From Rhizobium albus (GTDB taxonomy: Bacteria; Pseudomonadota; Alphaproteobacteria; Rhizobiales; Rhizobiaceae), in contig BSNO01000003.1 in the NCBI GenBank assembly GCA_030160035.1, positions 558,001-622,000 of the forward strand: DNA of 64,000 nucleotides, given 5' to 3'. The position numbers and the translations under genes are program-made. The notes beneath the pieces are model-generated. The model saw nothing but the letters and a program-made list of their open reading frames with translations, was not told the DNA's origin and searched no databases. Positions 9,024 through 17,274 of this stretch are shown here, piece by piece; position 1 is the stretch's first letter, and the number at the start of each line of letters is the position of its first letter.

Positions 9024-9467
9024 TCAGAGGCGCGCGCGGGCACTGCGTGGCGTCGAAAGCAAAAGGCTCGTTTCACTCGCGGTGATGCCGGGCACGAGCC
9101 GGATACGACGCAGGACGGAATCGAATTCCCCGAGGCTCGATGTGGCCAGCTCGACGATCAGGTCCCATCGCCCGTTGGTGGTGTGGATCGCCGATACTTC
9201 GGGAAAGCCTCCCAGCGCGCGGATCACCCGCTCCGTCACGTGACCCTCGATTTCGATCATCGTGATGCCGCGGACCGGCACCTCGACGACGTCGGACTGC
9301 AGGATGACGGTGTAGCCGAGAATGATCCGCGCGCGCTCGAGGCGCTCGATCCGGTTGCGGACCGTGGCGCGCGAAACGCCGAGATCGACAGCGAGATCGG
9401 AAAGGCTTCGGCGGGCGTCGTGCCGCAGCAGGGTGATCAGTCGGGTGTCGAGATCGCTTATGTCCAT
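9024..9467 (-). CDS. Lrp/AsnC family transcriptional regulator, probable arginase regulator
   Basis: 147 residues. The N-terminal helix-turn-helix is LSDLAVDLGVSRATVRNRIERL (about residues 18-40) and the C-terminal RAM ligand domain starts near residue 65. An open frame extends upstream to 9776, but it covers the arginase start on the other strand and has no homology, so MDISDLDTRL at 9467 is the start. It is divergent from arginase and ornithine cyclodeaminase, the arrangement of ArcR/AriR-type arginine- or ornithine-responsive activators in Agrobacterium and relatives. Confidence 0.9.
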   Translation of the reverse strand: MDISDLDTRLITLLRHDARRSLSDLAVDLGVSRATVRNRIERLERARIILGYTVILQSDVVEVPVRGITMIEIEGHVTERVIRALGGFPEVSAIHTTNGRWDLIVELATSSLGEFDSVLRRIRLVPGITASETSLLLSTPRSARARL

Positions 9468-9584
9468 AACGGTGATTAGCACTGCCGTTTTGCGCTGTAT
9501 AGGTTTCCGATCCGACAAATTGGCCTGTTCACCTTGCCAGGCGTCGATGGTCCACTGATCGCAAGATGGGCCAGGGGCAGACGA

Positions 9585-10508
9585 ATGAAGTGCACGTTGA
9601 TCGGCGTACCGGTGCAGGATGGCGCCTCTCGCCTTGGATGTGAGATGGGGCCGAGCGCGCTTCGAACTGCGGGGATCGGACCGACGCTCCGCGAGCTTGG
9701 TCATGATGTGAATGACTTCGGCGACATTCGTGTCGAAGACGCGCCGGACCGCCGCCATCCCAATGGTGCGGTCCATGACCTCGGCAAGGTCGCCTTATGG
9801 GTGGAACGGTTGGCCGAGACCGCCTATGCCCACAGCGATGGCGCCATGCCAATTTTTCTCGGTGGCGACCACGTTCTGTCCGCTGGCACCGTTGCCGGCC
9901 TTGCGCGCCGGGCGAGCGAGCAGGGGCGCCCGCTCTTCGTGCTCTGGCTGGATGCCCATACGGATTTCCACACGCTGGAAACGACCGACAGCGGCAACCT
10001 TCACGGCATTCCCGTCGCCTATTTCACGGGCCAGCCGGGCTTTGGGACGGACTTGCCGACGCTTGAGGCTCAGGTCGATCCAGCCAATGTGTGCATGCTC
10101 GGTATTCGCAGCGTCGATCCTGCCGAGCGCAGCGCATTGGCCGACCTGCCGATCACCGTCCACGACATGCGGGCGCTGGACGAGCAGGGTGTCGCGCCTC
10201 TGCTCGGCGCGTTTCTGGAGAAGGTCGCCGCGGCAAACGGCCGGCTGCATGTCAGCTTCGACGTCGATTTCCTCGATCCGGAATTCGCGCCGGCCGTGGG
10301 CACGACGGTGCCCGGCGGCGCCACGTTTCGCGAGGCGCATCTCGTCATGGAGATGCTTCACGACAGCGGCCTGGTCGAAAGCCTCGACCTCGTCGAACTC
10401 AACCCGTTTCTCGATGAGCGCGGGCGCACCGCGAGCCTGCTTGTCGATCTCGTCGCCAGCCTGATGGGCCGCCGCATTCTCGACCGACCGACAAGGAGCT
10501 TTCGATGA
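9585..10508 (+). CDS. arcA: Arginase
   Basis: 307-residue arginase: L-arginine + H2O gives L-ornithine + urea. All manganese-binding motifs of the ureohydrolase superfamily are present: GGDH (93-96), DAHTDFH (123-129) and SFDVDFLDP with D226 and D228, plus the substrate loop SGNLHG. ATG 9585 is preferred to 9534 because the family begins MxxxLIGVP. It overlaps the next gene by 4 bp, which makes the pair an arginine-to-proline route. The gene is called rocF in other bacteria; arcA is the Agrobacterium name. Confidence 0.93.
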   Translation: MKCTLIGVPVQDGASRLGCEMGPSALRTAGIGPTLRELGHDVNDFGDIRVEDAPDRRHPNGAVHDLGKVALWVERLAETAYAHSDGAMPIFLGGDHVLSAGTVAGLARRASEQGRPLFVLWLDAHTDFHTLETTDSGNLHGIPVAYFTGQPGFGTDLPTLEAQVDPANVCMLGIRSVDPAERSALADLPITVHDMRALDEQGVAPLLGAFLEKVAAANGRLHVSFDVDFLDPEFAPAVGTTVPGGATFREAHLVMEMLHDSGLVESLDLVELNPFLDERGRTASLLVDLVASLMGRRILDRPTRSFR

Positions 10509-11563
10509 TCCCCAAACTCAATATCGTACCGTTCGTCAGCGTCGATCATATGATGTCGATCGTGCTGGCGAAGGGCGTCGAGCGCTTCATGGTCGAGTTG
10601 GCAGGCTACATCGAAGAGGATTTCCGCCGCTGGGACATGTTCGACAAGACGCCGCGCGTGGCCTCGCATTCGGCTGAAGGCGTGATCGAACTGATGCCGA
10701 CGTCGGATGGCGCCCATTACGGCTTCAAATACGTCAATGGTCATCCGAAGAACACGCGGGAAGGGCGCCAAACAGTCACGGCCTTTGGCGTCCTGTCGGA
10801 TGTGGGCAATGGCTATCCGGTTCTGCTCAGCGAAATGACCATCCTGACGGCGCTTCGAACGGCTGCGATGTCGGCCCTCGCAGCACGCTATCTGGCGCCG
10901 AAGGGATCGCGTGCCATGGCGATCATCGGCAATGGGGCCCAGTGCGAGTTCCAAGCGCTTGCCTTCAAGGCGCTGCTCGGCATCGAGAGCGTGCGCCTGT
11001 TCGACATCGATCCGGAGGCCACGAAGAAGGCCATGACGAACCTTGCCGGCTCCGGCCTGACGCTTGAACCTTGCGGGTCTGCAGAGGCAGCCGTGCAGGG
11101 CGTCGACGTCATCACCACCGTCACCGCCGACAAGCAGAACGCCACGATCCTGACCGACAACATGATCGGCTCCGGCGTGCATATCAACGCGGTCGGCGGC
11201 GACTGCCCGGGCAAGACCGAACTGCATCGCGATATTCTGCTGCGCGCGGGCATTTTCGTCGAATTCGAGCCCCAGACGCGCATCGAAGGCGAAATTCAGC
11301 AATTGCCGGCCGAGCATTCGGTTCAGGAACTCTGGAAGGTCATACGCGGCGAGGCGCCGGGGCGGGCGGACAGTCATCAGATCACGCTGTTCGACAGCGT
11401 GGGTTTCGCCGTCGAGGATTTCTCGGCACTGCGCTACGTGAGGGACTGCCTCACCGACACGGCCTTCAGCATCGACCTCGACCTGCTGGCCGATCCGGAC
11501 GAACCTCGTGACCTGTTTGGCATGCTGCTGCGACATAAAAAAGTTGCGCCTGCGGCTCCCTGA
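10505..11563 (+). CDS. arcB: Ornithine cyclodeaminase
   Basis: 352-residue ornithine cyclodeaminase (mu-crystallin family): L-ornithine gives L-proline + ammonia, NAD-dependent. It has the substrate segment TSDGAHYGFKYVNGHPKN, the Rossmann motif IGNGAQCEFQA and the ALGGDCPGKTEL-like segment (AVGGDCPGKTEL). The length matches the family. Coupled by ATGA to arginase. The alternative mu-crystallin-family activities (alanine dehydrogenase, ketimine reductase) are less likely beside arginase. Confidence 0.92.
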   Translation: MIPKLNIVPFVSVDHMMSIVLAKGVERFMVELAGYIEEDFRRWDMFDKTPRVASHSAEGVIELMPTSDGAHYGFKYVNGHPKNTREGRQTVTAFGVLSDVGNGYPVLLSEMTILTALRTAAMSALAARYLAPKGSRAMAIIGNGAQCEFQALAFKALLGIESVRLFDIDPEATKKAMTNLAGSGLTLEPCGSAEAAVQGVDVITTVTADKQNATILTDNMIGSGVHINAVGGDCPGKTELHRDILLRAGIFVEFEPQTRIEGEIQQLPAEHSVQELWKVIRGEAPGRADSHQITLFDSVGFAVEDFSALRYVRDCLTDTAFSIDLDLLADPDEPRDLFGMLLRHKKVAPAAP

Positions 11564-11655
11564 TCGCGTCCAGCCCTGCATCTCCAAGACGCCGCTCGCG
11601 ACGACGGCTGCATCACGCCGATCGATCTTATAGCGCTCGATGAGGGCGAGTAGGG

Positions 11656-11675
11656 CTGGCGGCCTCTGCCGCCGG
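11656..11675. terminator. Hairpin between convergent genes
   Basis: CTGGCGGC-CTCT-GCCGCCGG forms an 8-bp stem (one G-T pair) in the gap between ornithine cyclodeaminase and the convergent tautomerase fusion. No T-run follows on either strand, so a bidirectional terminator role is only a suggestion. Confidence 0.4.
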
Positions 11676-11765
11676 CTTGAGTGGTAGATTGAAGCCCCAG
11701 GAAGGTTGGACACCACTCGCACAGAATCGCCCAAGACGACAGCTATTCGGTCAGCGGCCCGCGGC

Positions 11766-12341
11766 TTACGGGGCGCTCGCCAAGGTAAGGGATAGATCGT
11801 TCCAGACGTCTTGCCGGCGGATGCGTTCTGCCTCGACCTCGAAGCGATCGATGAAACGGGCTCCCTCAAAAGGGCTGCCGTCGAGGCGTTCGCCGTTCAG
11901 CGTTCCGGTAACGAAGACGGTCGTGATGGTGCCGCGATAGCTCTCGTCGACGGTCTCGATCGTCTTGCGCACAAAGCGGTAGCGAGGTGCCGCAAATGCG
12001 ACGAGCTCTTCGAGCTTGGTCAACGCGGTGCCATTGCGGGGGCCCGGAAAGACCATCGTGAAATCCGGATGGACATGGCTGCGTGCGGCTTCGAGATCGC
12101 GGTCCTCCATGAGACGAAGGAACTGAAGGACGATGTCGCTTGCCGGGCGCAGTGCTTCACCGGGCGTTCTGGGCACTCGGCCGCGCATGTAGTTCGTTGC
12201 GTCGACCTCATCGAACGCCACGGTGACTGCATCCAGCGGCGCCTTCAGCGTGGCGGCGACGGCATCCGTCAGCCGCTCGGCGAGCCTCACCCGGACCTCT
12301 TCAGAATACCCCCGTATCAGCGTCGTGCGAACAATCGGCAT
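11766..12341 (-). CDS. Tautomerase (4-OT-like) fused to a SnoaL/NTF2-like domain
   Basis: 191 residues. Residues 1-60 look like a 4-oxalocrotonate tautomerase domain: MPIVRTTLIRGYS places Pro right after the initiator Met, as required for the N-terminal catalytic proline, and DAVTVAFDEVDATNYMRGR matches the end of the domain. Residues 70-185 look like a SnoaL/NTF2-type cone (IVLQFLRLMEDRDLEAARSHVHPDFTMVFPGP), a fold used by small isomerases and ketosteroid-isomerase relatives. It is divergent from the GntR regulator of the 13-gene operon. The combination suggests an isomerase for an oxo-acid intermediate. I know of no characterised protein with this pairing. Confidence 0.78.
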   Translation of the reverse strand: MPIVRTTLIRGYSEEVRVRLAERLTDAVAATLKAPLDAVTVAFDEVDATNYMRGRVPRTPGEALRPASDIVLQFLRLMEDRDLEAARSHVHPDFTMVFPGPRNGTALTKLEELVAFAAPRYRFVRKTIETVDESYRGTITTVFVTGTLNGERLDGSPFEGARFIDRFEVEAERIRRQDVWNDLSLTLASAP

Positions 12342-12380
12342 GAAAATTGGCTCCCGACGAAATTTTGATGCTTGTCATAA

Positions 12381-12398
12381 TGATATATTGTTATATCA
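12381..12398. promoter_or_regulatory. Palindrome in the divergent tautomerase/gntR promoter region
   Basis: TGATATATTGTTATATCA is a perfect 7-4-7 inverted repeat, AT-rich in GC-rich surroundings, midway between the two divergent starts. It is a likely operator for the adjacent GntR/UTRA regulator. It does not match the HutC-type GT-N-TA-N-AC consensus. Confidence 0.6.
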
Positions 12399-12431
12399 AT
12401 AGTCAACGACAGCAGCGGGGATGGTCTTTCG

Positions 12432-13313
12432 GTGGTCAGTCGCACAGAGATCGATGAGGCACATGGGCGGCAGCCGGCGACAGGGTCGTCCCGCCGCTCG
12501 CGCATCGACCCGGCCTCGCGTGTGCCGCTCTACCACCAGATCCTCGTCATCCTGCGCAATCAAATCTTTTCCGGCGAGCTTCAGCTCGGCGCTGTGCTGC
12601 CGGGCGAGCAGGAGCTGGCCGAGCTCTTCAATGTCTCCCGGATCACCGCCAAGCGCGCACTCAATGAACTGGCCGATGCGGGTCTGGTCGTGCGCGAGCG
12701 TGGACGTGGGACTCGCGTGTCCGATACGCCGCCACCACCGACGCTGAAAACGTCGGTCGAGGGGTGGTTCGAGAACATATCGCTGATGGGGGTTGCGACC
12801 GACGTCGCGGTCCTGGAATTCGACTATGTGCCTGCCAGTCCCGATGTGGCGCAGGCGCTGTCAATTCCGGCGGGAACGACCGTGCAGCGGACGGTGCGCG
12901 TGCGCTATCTCGACGGCGAGCCGATGTCGCACCTCCTGACATTCGTTCCCGAGGATATCGGGCGCTCGTTTGATCGCGACGAGATGGGAAATTTCGCGCT
13001 GCTTACCCTTCTGGAGCGCTCCGGCGTGAAGGTGGCAGATGCGCGCCAGACAGTTTCAGCTGCGCTGGCCGAGCCTGATATCGCAAGCGCGCTTTCAATC
13101 CATGCCGGATCAGCGCTTATCGATGTCAAGCGTGTGGTGCGAGACACGCGCGCCCGGCCAGTTGAATACATCCGCGTGCTTTACCGGCCGGACAAGTATC
13201 AGTTCGAAATGAACCTGAAGCGCGTTCACAAGCGCGAAGGCATGCATTGGCAGTCGGAGACGCCGAACATGCCGCCCGAGATCGCCCCACACAATAAAAA
13301 CAACCGGGGCTGA
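12432..13313 (+). CDS. GntR family transcriptional regulator, HutC/UTRA type
   Basis: 293 residues. An N-terminal winged helix (about 35-100: PLYHQILVILRNQIFSGEL, then LFNVSRITAKRALNELADAGL) is followed by a UTRA ligand-binding domain (about 115-270). GTG 12432 is the only start that keeps the region before the winged helix. It is divergent from the tautomerase fusion and only 33 bp before the binding-protein gene, so it probably heads the 13-gene operon and controls it through the palindrome at 12381-12398, with an operon substrate or intermediate as effector. Confidence 0.9.
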   Translation: MVSRTEIDEAHGRQPATGSSRRSRIDPASRVPLYHQILVILRNQIFSGELQLGAVLPGEQELAELFNVSRITAKRALNELADAGLVVRERGRGTRVSDTPPPPTLKTSVEGWFENISLMGVATDVAVLEFDYVPASPDVAQALSIPAGTTVQRTVRVRYLDGEPMSHLLTFVPEDIGRSFDRDEMGNFALLTLLERSGVKVADARQTVSAALAEPDIASALSIHAGSALIDVKRVVRDTRARPVEYIRVLYRPDKYQFEMNLKRVHKREGMHWQSETPNMPPEIAPHNKNNRG

Positions 13314-13346
13314 TGAGAAGCAAACCTGCCAGAGAGGACAACAACC

Positions 13347-14588
13347 ATGACCAAGACGACACCATTCAGCATCAAGCGCCGCACCTTCATTGCGGGATCG
13401 GGCGCAGCGGCCCTTGCCGCCGGCGTCACGGGGTTTCCGGCCGTGCTGCGCGCGCAGGCACCTGACCCGGTCCGCATCGGCCTCGTGCATCCCGTTACCG
13501 GGTTCATTGCCTTTTCGGGCACCCAGTGTCGCGCGGGCGCCGAAATGGCCATCGCCGACATCAATGCGGCAGGTGGCATCCAGTCGCTCGGCGGCGCGCA
13601 GCTCGAAGCGATGCTCGCCGACAGTCAGGGCCGGCCGGAACTCGGCGCATCGGAGACCGCGCGCCTGATCGAAGGCGGCGCAGCCGGCATCGTTGCGGGC
13701 TTTTCCTCTGCCATCTCGCTCGCCACCACGCAGGAAGCCGCCAAGACGAACACGCCGCATGTGGTGGACGTCGGCGTCGCCGACGATATCGTCAATCGCG
13801 GCCTGACGAACACCTTCCGCTTTGCGCCCGGCTACGGCGCCGTGGCGCAGTCGGCCGTCGCCCGCCTGGATGAGATCAACAAGGCGGCAAACAGCCCCGC
13901 GAAGACGGCGGTCATCATTCACGAAGAATCGCTCTTCGGCACCGGCACCGCCAATCTGATGAGTGAGGAGCTGCCGAAGATCGGCATCGAAGTCCTGTCC
14001 GTCATCCGGCACGCCAATCCGACGCGCGACTTCACCAACATCGCGCTGCAGCTGCGTTCGCTGCAGCCCGATCTCATCATCCCGGCGAACTACTACAACG
14101 AGTACGTGCTCCTCGCGCGTACGCTTCGCCAGCAGCGCATCGAGGCCAAGGGCATCTATTCAGTTCTGGGCGGCGCAGCCTCCAACGTGCAGTTTGTCCA
14201 GGAATTTCCGGAAGCGGCAGAGTTCATCATGGATTGCAACCACTGGTACGATCCGAACTCGGAAGTGGCACTGCAGCGCCGTGCAGCTGCCGAGGCCAAG
14301 AACCTCTTCTACACCTACGAAGTGTTCTGCGCTTACAACGCAGTCGCCTTCCTGGCGGACGCGATCGAGCGTGCGGGCTCGACTGAAAAAGAAGCGGTCA
14401 TCGAGGCGCTGAACGGCTCGACCTGGGACAATCATGGCATGCCCTATGGCCCCACGGAGATCGTCAACGGCCAAAACCAGGGCGCGCAGGCGGTGAACAC
14501 GCAGGTACAGAACGGCAAGATCGAGGTCGTCCTGCCGGCCGAGTTCGCCTCGGCGGAAGCAGTCTTCCCGATGCCTTCGGCTGGCTGA
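13347..14588 (+). CDS. Branched-chain-type ABC transporter substrate-binding protein
   Basis: 413-residue Peripla_BP_6 (LivJ/AmiC-like) binding protein. It has a Tat-like leader with twin arginines (SIKRRTFIAG, R11-R12), so it may be exported folded. The mature part starts near PDPVRIGLVHPVTG. Proteins of this HAAT family bind branched-chain amino acids but also amides, urea, aromatic acids and other small organics. The enzymes downstream suggest a cyclic amide or branched dicarboxylate rather than leucine. It is followed by a hairpin and then both permeases and both ATPases. Confidence 0.9.
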   Translation: MTKTTPFSIKRRTFIAGSGAAALAAGVTGFPAVLRAQAPDPVRIGLVHPVTGFIAFSGTQCRAGAEMAIADINAAGGIQSLGGAQLEAMLADSQGRPELGASETARLIEGGAAGIVAGFSSAISLATTQEAAKTNTPHVVDVGVADDIVNRGLTNTFRFAPGYGAVAQSAVARLDEINKAANSPAKTAVIIHEESLFGTGTANLMSEELPKIGIEVLSVIRHANPTRDFTNIALQLRSLQPDLIIPANYYNEYVLLARTLRQQRIEAKGIYSVLGGAASNVQFVQEFPEAAEFIMDCNHWYDPNSEVALQRRAAAEAKNLFYTYEVFCAYNAVAFLADAIERAGSTEKEAVIEALNGSTWDNHGMPYGPTEIVNGQNQGAQAVNTQVQNGKIEVVLPAEFASAEAVFPMPSAG

Positions 14589-14606
14589 GGCCAATTCGCC
14601 GATATT

Positions 14607-14629
14607 GCGGGGCGGTAGCGCCGTCCCGC
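14607..14629 (+). terminator. Intercistronic hairpin between binding protein and LivH-type permease
   Basis: GCGGGGCGGT-AGC-GCCGTCCCGC forms a 10-bp stem with two G-T pairs and no following T-run. It has the same placement as the hairpins at 5528, 32280 and 54957. Confidence 0.55.
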
Positions 14630-14669
14630 GACCATCTCCCGCTCATCCTCCACGCACTGGAAAGGTGTC

Positions 14670-15542
14670 ATGGTCGATCCGGTCATTCTGATTCCATCGC
14701 TGATCAACGGCCTCACGACGGGCGCGCTCTACGCGCTCGTCGCGCTTGGCCTCACGCTGATCTACGGCGTTCTCCACATCATCAATTTCGCGCATGGCGC
14801 GCTTTTGATGCTGGCACTTTTCGGCGTTTTCTTCTTGAACCAGATCTTTGGGATCGATCCCTACTGGGCGCTCCTGATCGTGCCGCCGGCGATGTTCGTG
14901 ATCGGTTACGGCCTGCAGCGCGGCATTATCGGGAAGGCGAGCCACGGTCGAGACGAAAACATCCTTCTGGTGACGCTCGGGCTCTCGATTATCATCGAGA
15001 ACATGTCGCTCTATTTCTTCCGCTCCGACACACGGACGGTGGACACGCCGTATTCCTTCGAAGTGGTGGAATTCGCCGGTGCCTTTCTTCCGTTGCCGAA
15101 GGTGATCGCCTTCTTCGGCGCCCTCATCACGGCCGGTCTCCTTTGGGCCTTCATGTCCAAGACCGACCTCGGTCGAGCCATCCGTGCACTTGCCAAGGAG
15201 CGCAAGGGCGCGCGCCTCGTCGGCATCAATGTCGACCATGTCTTCGCCATGAGCTTCGGCATCGGCATCGGCTGCCTCGGCGTCGCCGCCTGCCTTTTGA
15301 TGCCGAGCTACTACGTGAACCCGCAGGTCGGTTACGGCTTCGTGCTGATCGCCTTCACGACAGTGGTGCTCGGCGGCATGGGATCCTTCGTCGGGGCCAT
15401 GATCGGTGGTCTCATCATCGGCGTCGTCGAAGCGATGGGTGGTCTCTTCCTGGGGGATAGCCTCGGCCAGTTCGGCATCTTCGCCATCTTCATCCTCATC
15501 CTTCTCTTCCGCCCCACCGGGCTTCTCGGACACAAGGCGTAA
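14670..15542 (+). CDS. Branched-chain-type ABC transporter permease LivH
   Basis: 290-residue LivH-type permease with about eight hydrophobic helices. It has the family start (INGLTTGALYALVALGLTLIYGV), the motif NFAHGALLML and a conserved C-terminal GGMGSFVGAMIGGLIIGVVE. GGAAAGG precedes ATG 14670. It pairs with the LivM-type gene 6 bp downstream. Confidence 0.93.
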   Translation: MVDPVILIPSLINGLTTGALYALVALGLTLIYGVLHIINFAHGALLMLALFGVFFLNQIFGIDPYWALLIVPPAMFVIGYGLQRGIIGKASHGRDENILLVTLGLSIIIENMSLYFFRSDTRTVDTPYSFEVVEFAGAFLPLPKVIAFFGALITAGLLWAFMSKTDLGRAIRALAKERKGARLVGINVDHVFAMSFGIGIGCLGVAACLLMPSYYVNPQVGYGFVLIAFTTVVLGGMGSFVGAMIGGLIIGVVEAMGGLFLGDSLGQFGIFAIFILILLFRPTGLLGHKA

Positions 15543-15548
15543 GGCGGC

Positions 15549-16526
15549 ATGATCAATCGCAATCAACTTCTGACGCTCCTCATCGTCTTCGCCATCATCG
15601 GCACGGCGCCTTTCCTGATCACGCGGGAATCGACGCTCAACACCGTCATCCTGATCCTCTACGTCGCGCTGCTCGGCCAAGCCTGGAACATCCTCGGTGG
15701 CTATGGTGGCCAGTTCTCCTTCGGCCATGCAGCCTTCTTCGGTACGGGCGCCTATTCCGTCGCCGTCCTGCAGCTGCAATACGGCATCAATCCCTGGATC
15801 GGGCTCTTCATCGGCGGGCTGCTCGCCATGGGCGTTGCGCTCTTCATCGGCTTTGCGAGCTTCCGTTACGGTCTACGCGGCTCCTATTTCGCGCTGGTGA
15901 CGCTCGCTTTTGCCGAGGTGCTGCGCATCCTGTCGAATTCCGTCTCGTTCACGGGGGGAGGGGTCGGCATTCTGATCCCGCTCAGCCGCGATCCGGCCAA
16001 CATGCAGTTTGCCAACAATGTCGGCTATTTCTGGCTGATCTGGGCTCTCTGTCTCGCCTGCTTCCTCACCGTGTGGTGGCTCGGACGCTCGCGCTTCGGC
16101 GCATGGCTACAGGCCGTGCGCGACAATGAAGACGCGGCACGCGCGCTCGGGGTCGATGTCTTCGCGACCAAGATGAAGGCCGCGGCCCTGTCCGGCTTCT
16201 TCTCCGGCCTCGCGGGCGTCTTCTACGCCCAGTTCTATCTCTATCTCGATCCCGCGATTGCGTATGGCTCAGCCGTGTCGATCGAATCCCTGCTGGTGCC
16301 GATCATCGGCGGCATGGGGACCCTGTTCGGCCCGCTCATCGGTGCGGCCGTTACTCATCTGCTTGCGGAGACGACCCGTCACTTCGTCGGCGACGTGCCG
16401 GGGATCGCGCTCGCGATCTATGGCCTGCTGCTCATTCTCGTCGTCATGTTCCTGCCGCGCGGCCTGATCAGCATCTTCGGTCGCATCGGTGGACTTTTCG
16501 GATCGCGGAGGGCAGCCGATGCTTGA
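15549..16526 (+). CDS. Branched-chain-type ABC transporter permease LivM
   Basis: 325-residue LivM-type permease. The family signature NILGGYGGQFSFGHAAFFG lies near residues 48-66, and the VRDNEDAARALGVD loop that contacts the ATPase near residues 190-205. The C-terminus overlaps the LivG-type gene by 8 bp. Confidence 0.93.
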   Translation: MINRNQLLTLLIVFAIIGTAPFLITRESTLNTVILILYVALLGQAWNILGGYGGQFSFGHAAFFGTGAYSVAVLQLQYGINPWIGLFIGGLLAMGVALFIGFASFRYGLRGSYFALVTLAFAEVLRILSNSVSFTGGGVGILIPLSRDPANMQFANNVGYFWLIWALCLACFLTVWWLGRSRFGAWLQAVRDNEDAARALGVDVFATKMKAAALSGFFSGLAGVFYAQFYLYLDPAIAYGSAVSIESLLVPIIGGMGTLFGPLIGAAVTHLLAETTRHFVGDVPGIALAIYGLLLILVVMFLPRGLISIFGRIGGLFGSRRAADA

Positions 16527-17274
16527 GGTCGACGGGATCACCAAGTCCTTCGGTGGATTGAAAGCCGTTGATGGCGTGTCGCTCTCGGTGAAGCAGGGCA
16601 GCCTCGTCTCGCTCATCGGACCCAATGGCGCCGGCAAGACGACGTTCTTTGCATTGATTACCGGTTTTCACCGCCCTGACGGCGGCACGGTCCAGTTCGA
16701 CGGCAAGAACATCATGGGTGCCAAGCCGAGCGATATCGCGCAGGCCGGCATGGTGCGCACATTCCAGATCGTGCAGCCCTTCGCAGGCCAGACAGTGCGT
16801 GAGAACATCGCTGTCGGCGCGCATCTTCGCCATGCCTCGCGCCGCGACGCGCTGGATCGCGCCGCCGAAGTGGCCGAAAAGGTCGGGCTCGGCGACAGGC
16901 TCGATATGGACGCAGCAAGCCTCACGGTTGCTGGTCGCAAGCGGCTCGAAGTCGCTCGTGCGCTCGCAACAGATCCAAAGCTCGTTCTTTTCGACGAAGT
17001 GCTTGCCGGTCTCAATCCGAGCGAGATCCGCGACGTCATCCCCGTCATTCGCGCGGTGCGCGACAGCGGCGTGACCATCTTGCTGATCGAACACGTCATG
17101 CAGGCCGTGATGCAGCTTTCCGAATACACCTGGGTGCTTAACCAGGGACGGCTGATTGCGGAGGGACCGCCGCGCGCGGTCGCGGCGGACAAGGCCGTCA
17201 TCGAAGCCTATCTCGGCCCAGGCATGGCCGCGCGGCTCAGCGCCCAGGCAAAGAGGGAGCCGGCTCATGCCTGA
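16519..17274 (+). CDS. Branched-chain-type ABC transporter ATP-binding protein LivG
   Basis: 251-residue ATPase: Walker A GPNGAGKTT, LivG-type segment MVRTFQIVQPFAGQTVRENIAVG, LTVAGRKRLEVARAL as the degenerate signature region, Walker B LVLFDEVLAGLNP. MLEVDGITKSFGG at ATG 16519 is the start; an earlier ATG at 16489 lies inside livM. The signature reads VAGRKRLE instead of LSGGQ, a tolerated variation seen in LivG relatives. Confidence 0.9.
   Translation: MLEVDGITKSFGGLKAVDGVSLSVKQGSLVSLIGPNGAGKTTFFALITGFHRPDGGTVQFDGKNIMGAKPSDIAQAGMVRTFQIVQPFAGQTVRENIAVGAHLRHASRRDALDRAAEVAEKVGLGDRLDMDAASLTVAGRKRLEVARALATDPKLVLFDEVLAGLNPSEIRDVIPVIRAVRDSGVTILLIEHVMQAVMQLSEYTWVLNQGRLIAEGPPRAVAADKAVIEAYLGPGMAARLSAQAKREPAHA

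Noticed and set aside
10358-11869. 503-codon minus-strand frame over ornithine cyclodeaminase
   Set aside because: Antisense shadow of a gene with an intact Rossmann motif; no ribosome site or recognisable domain.
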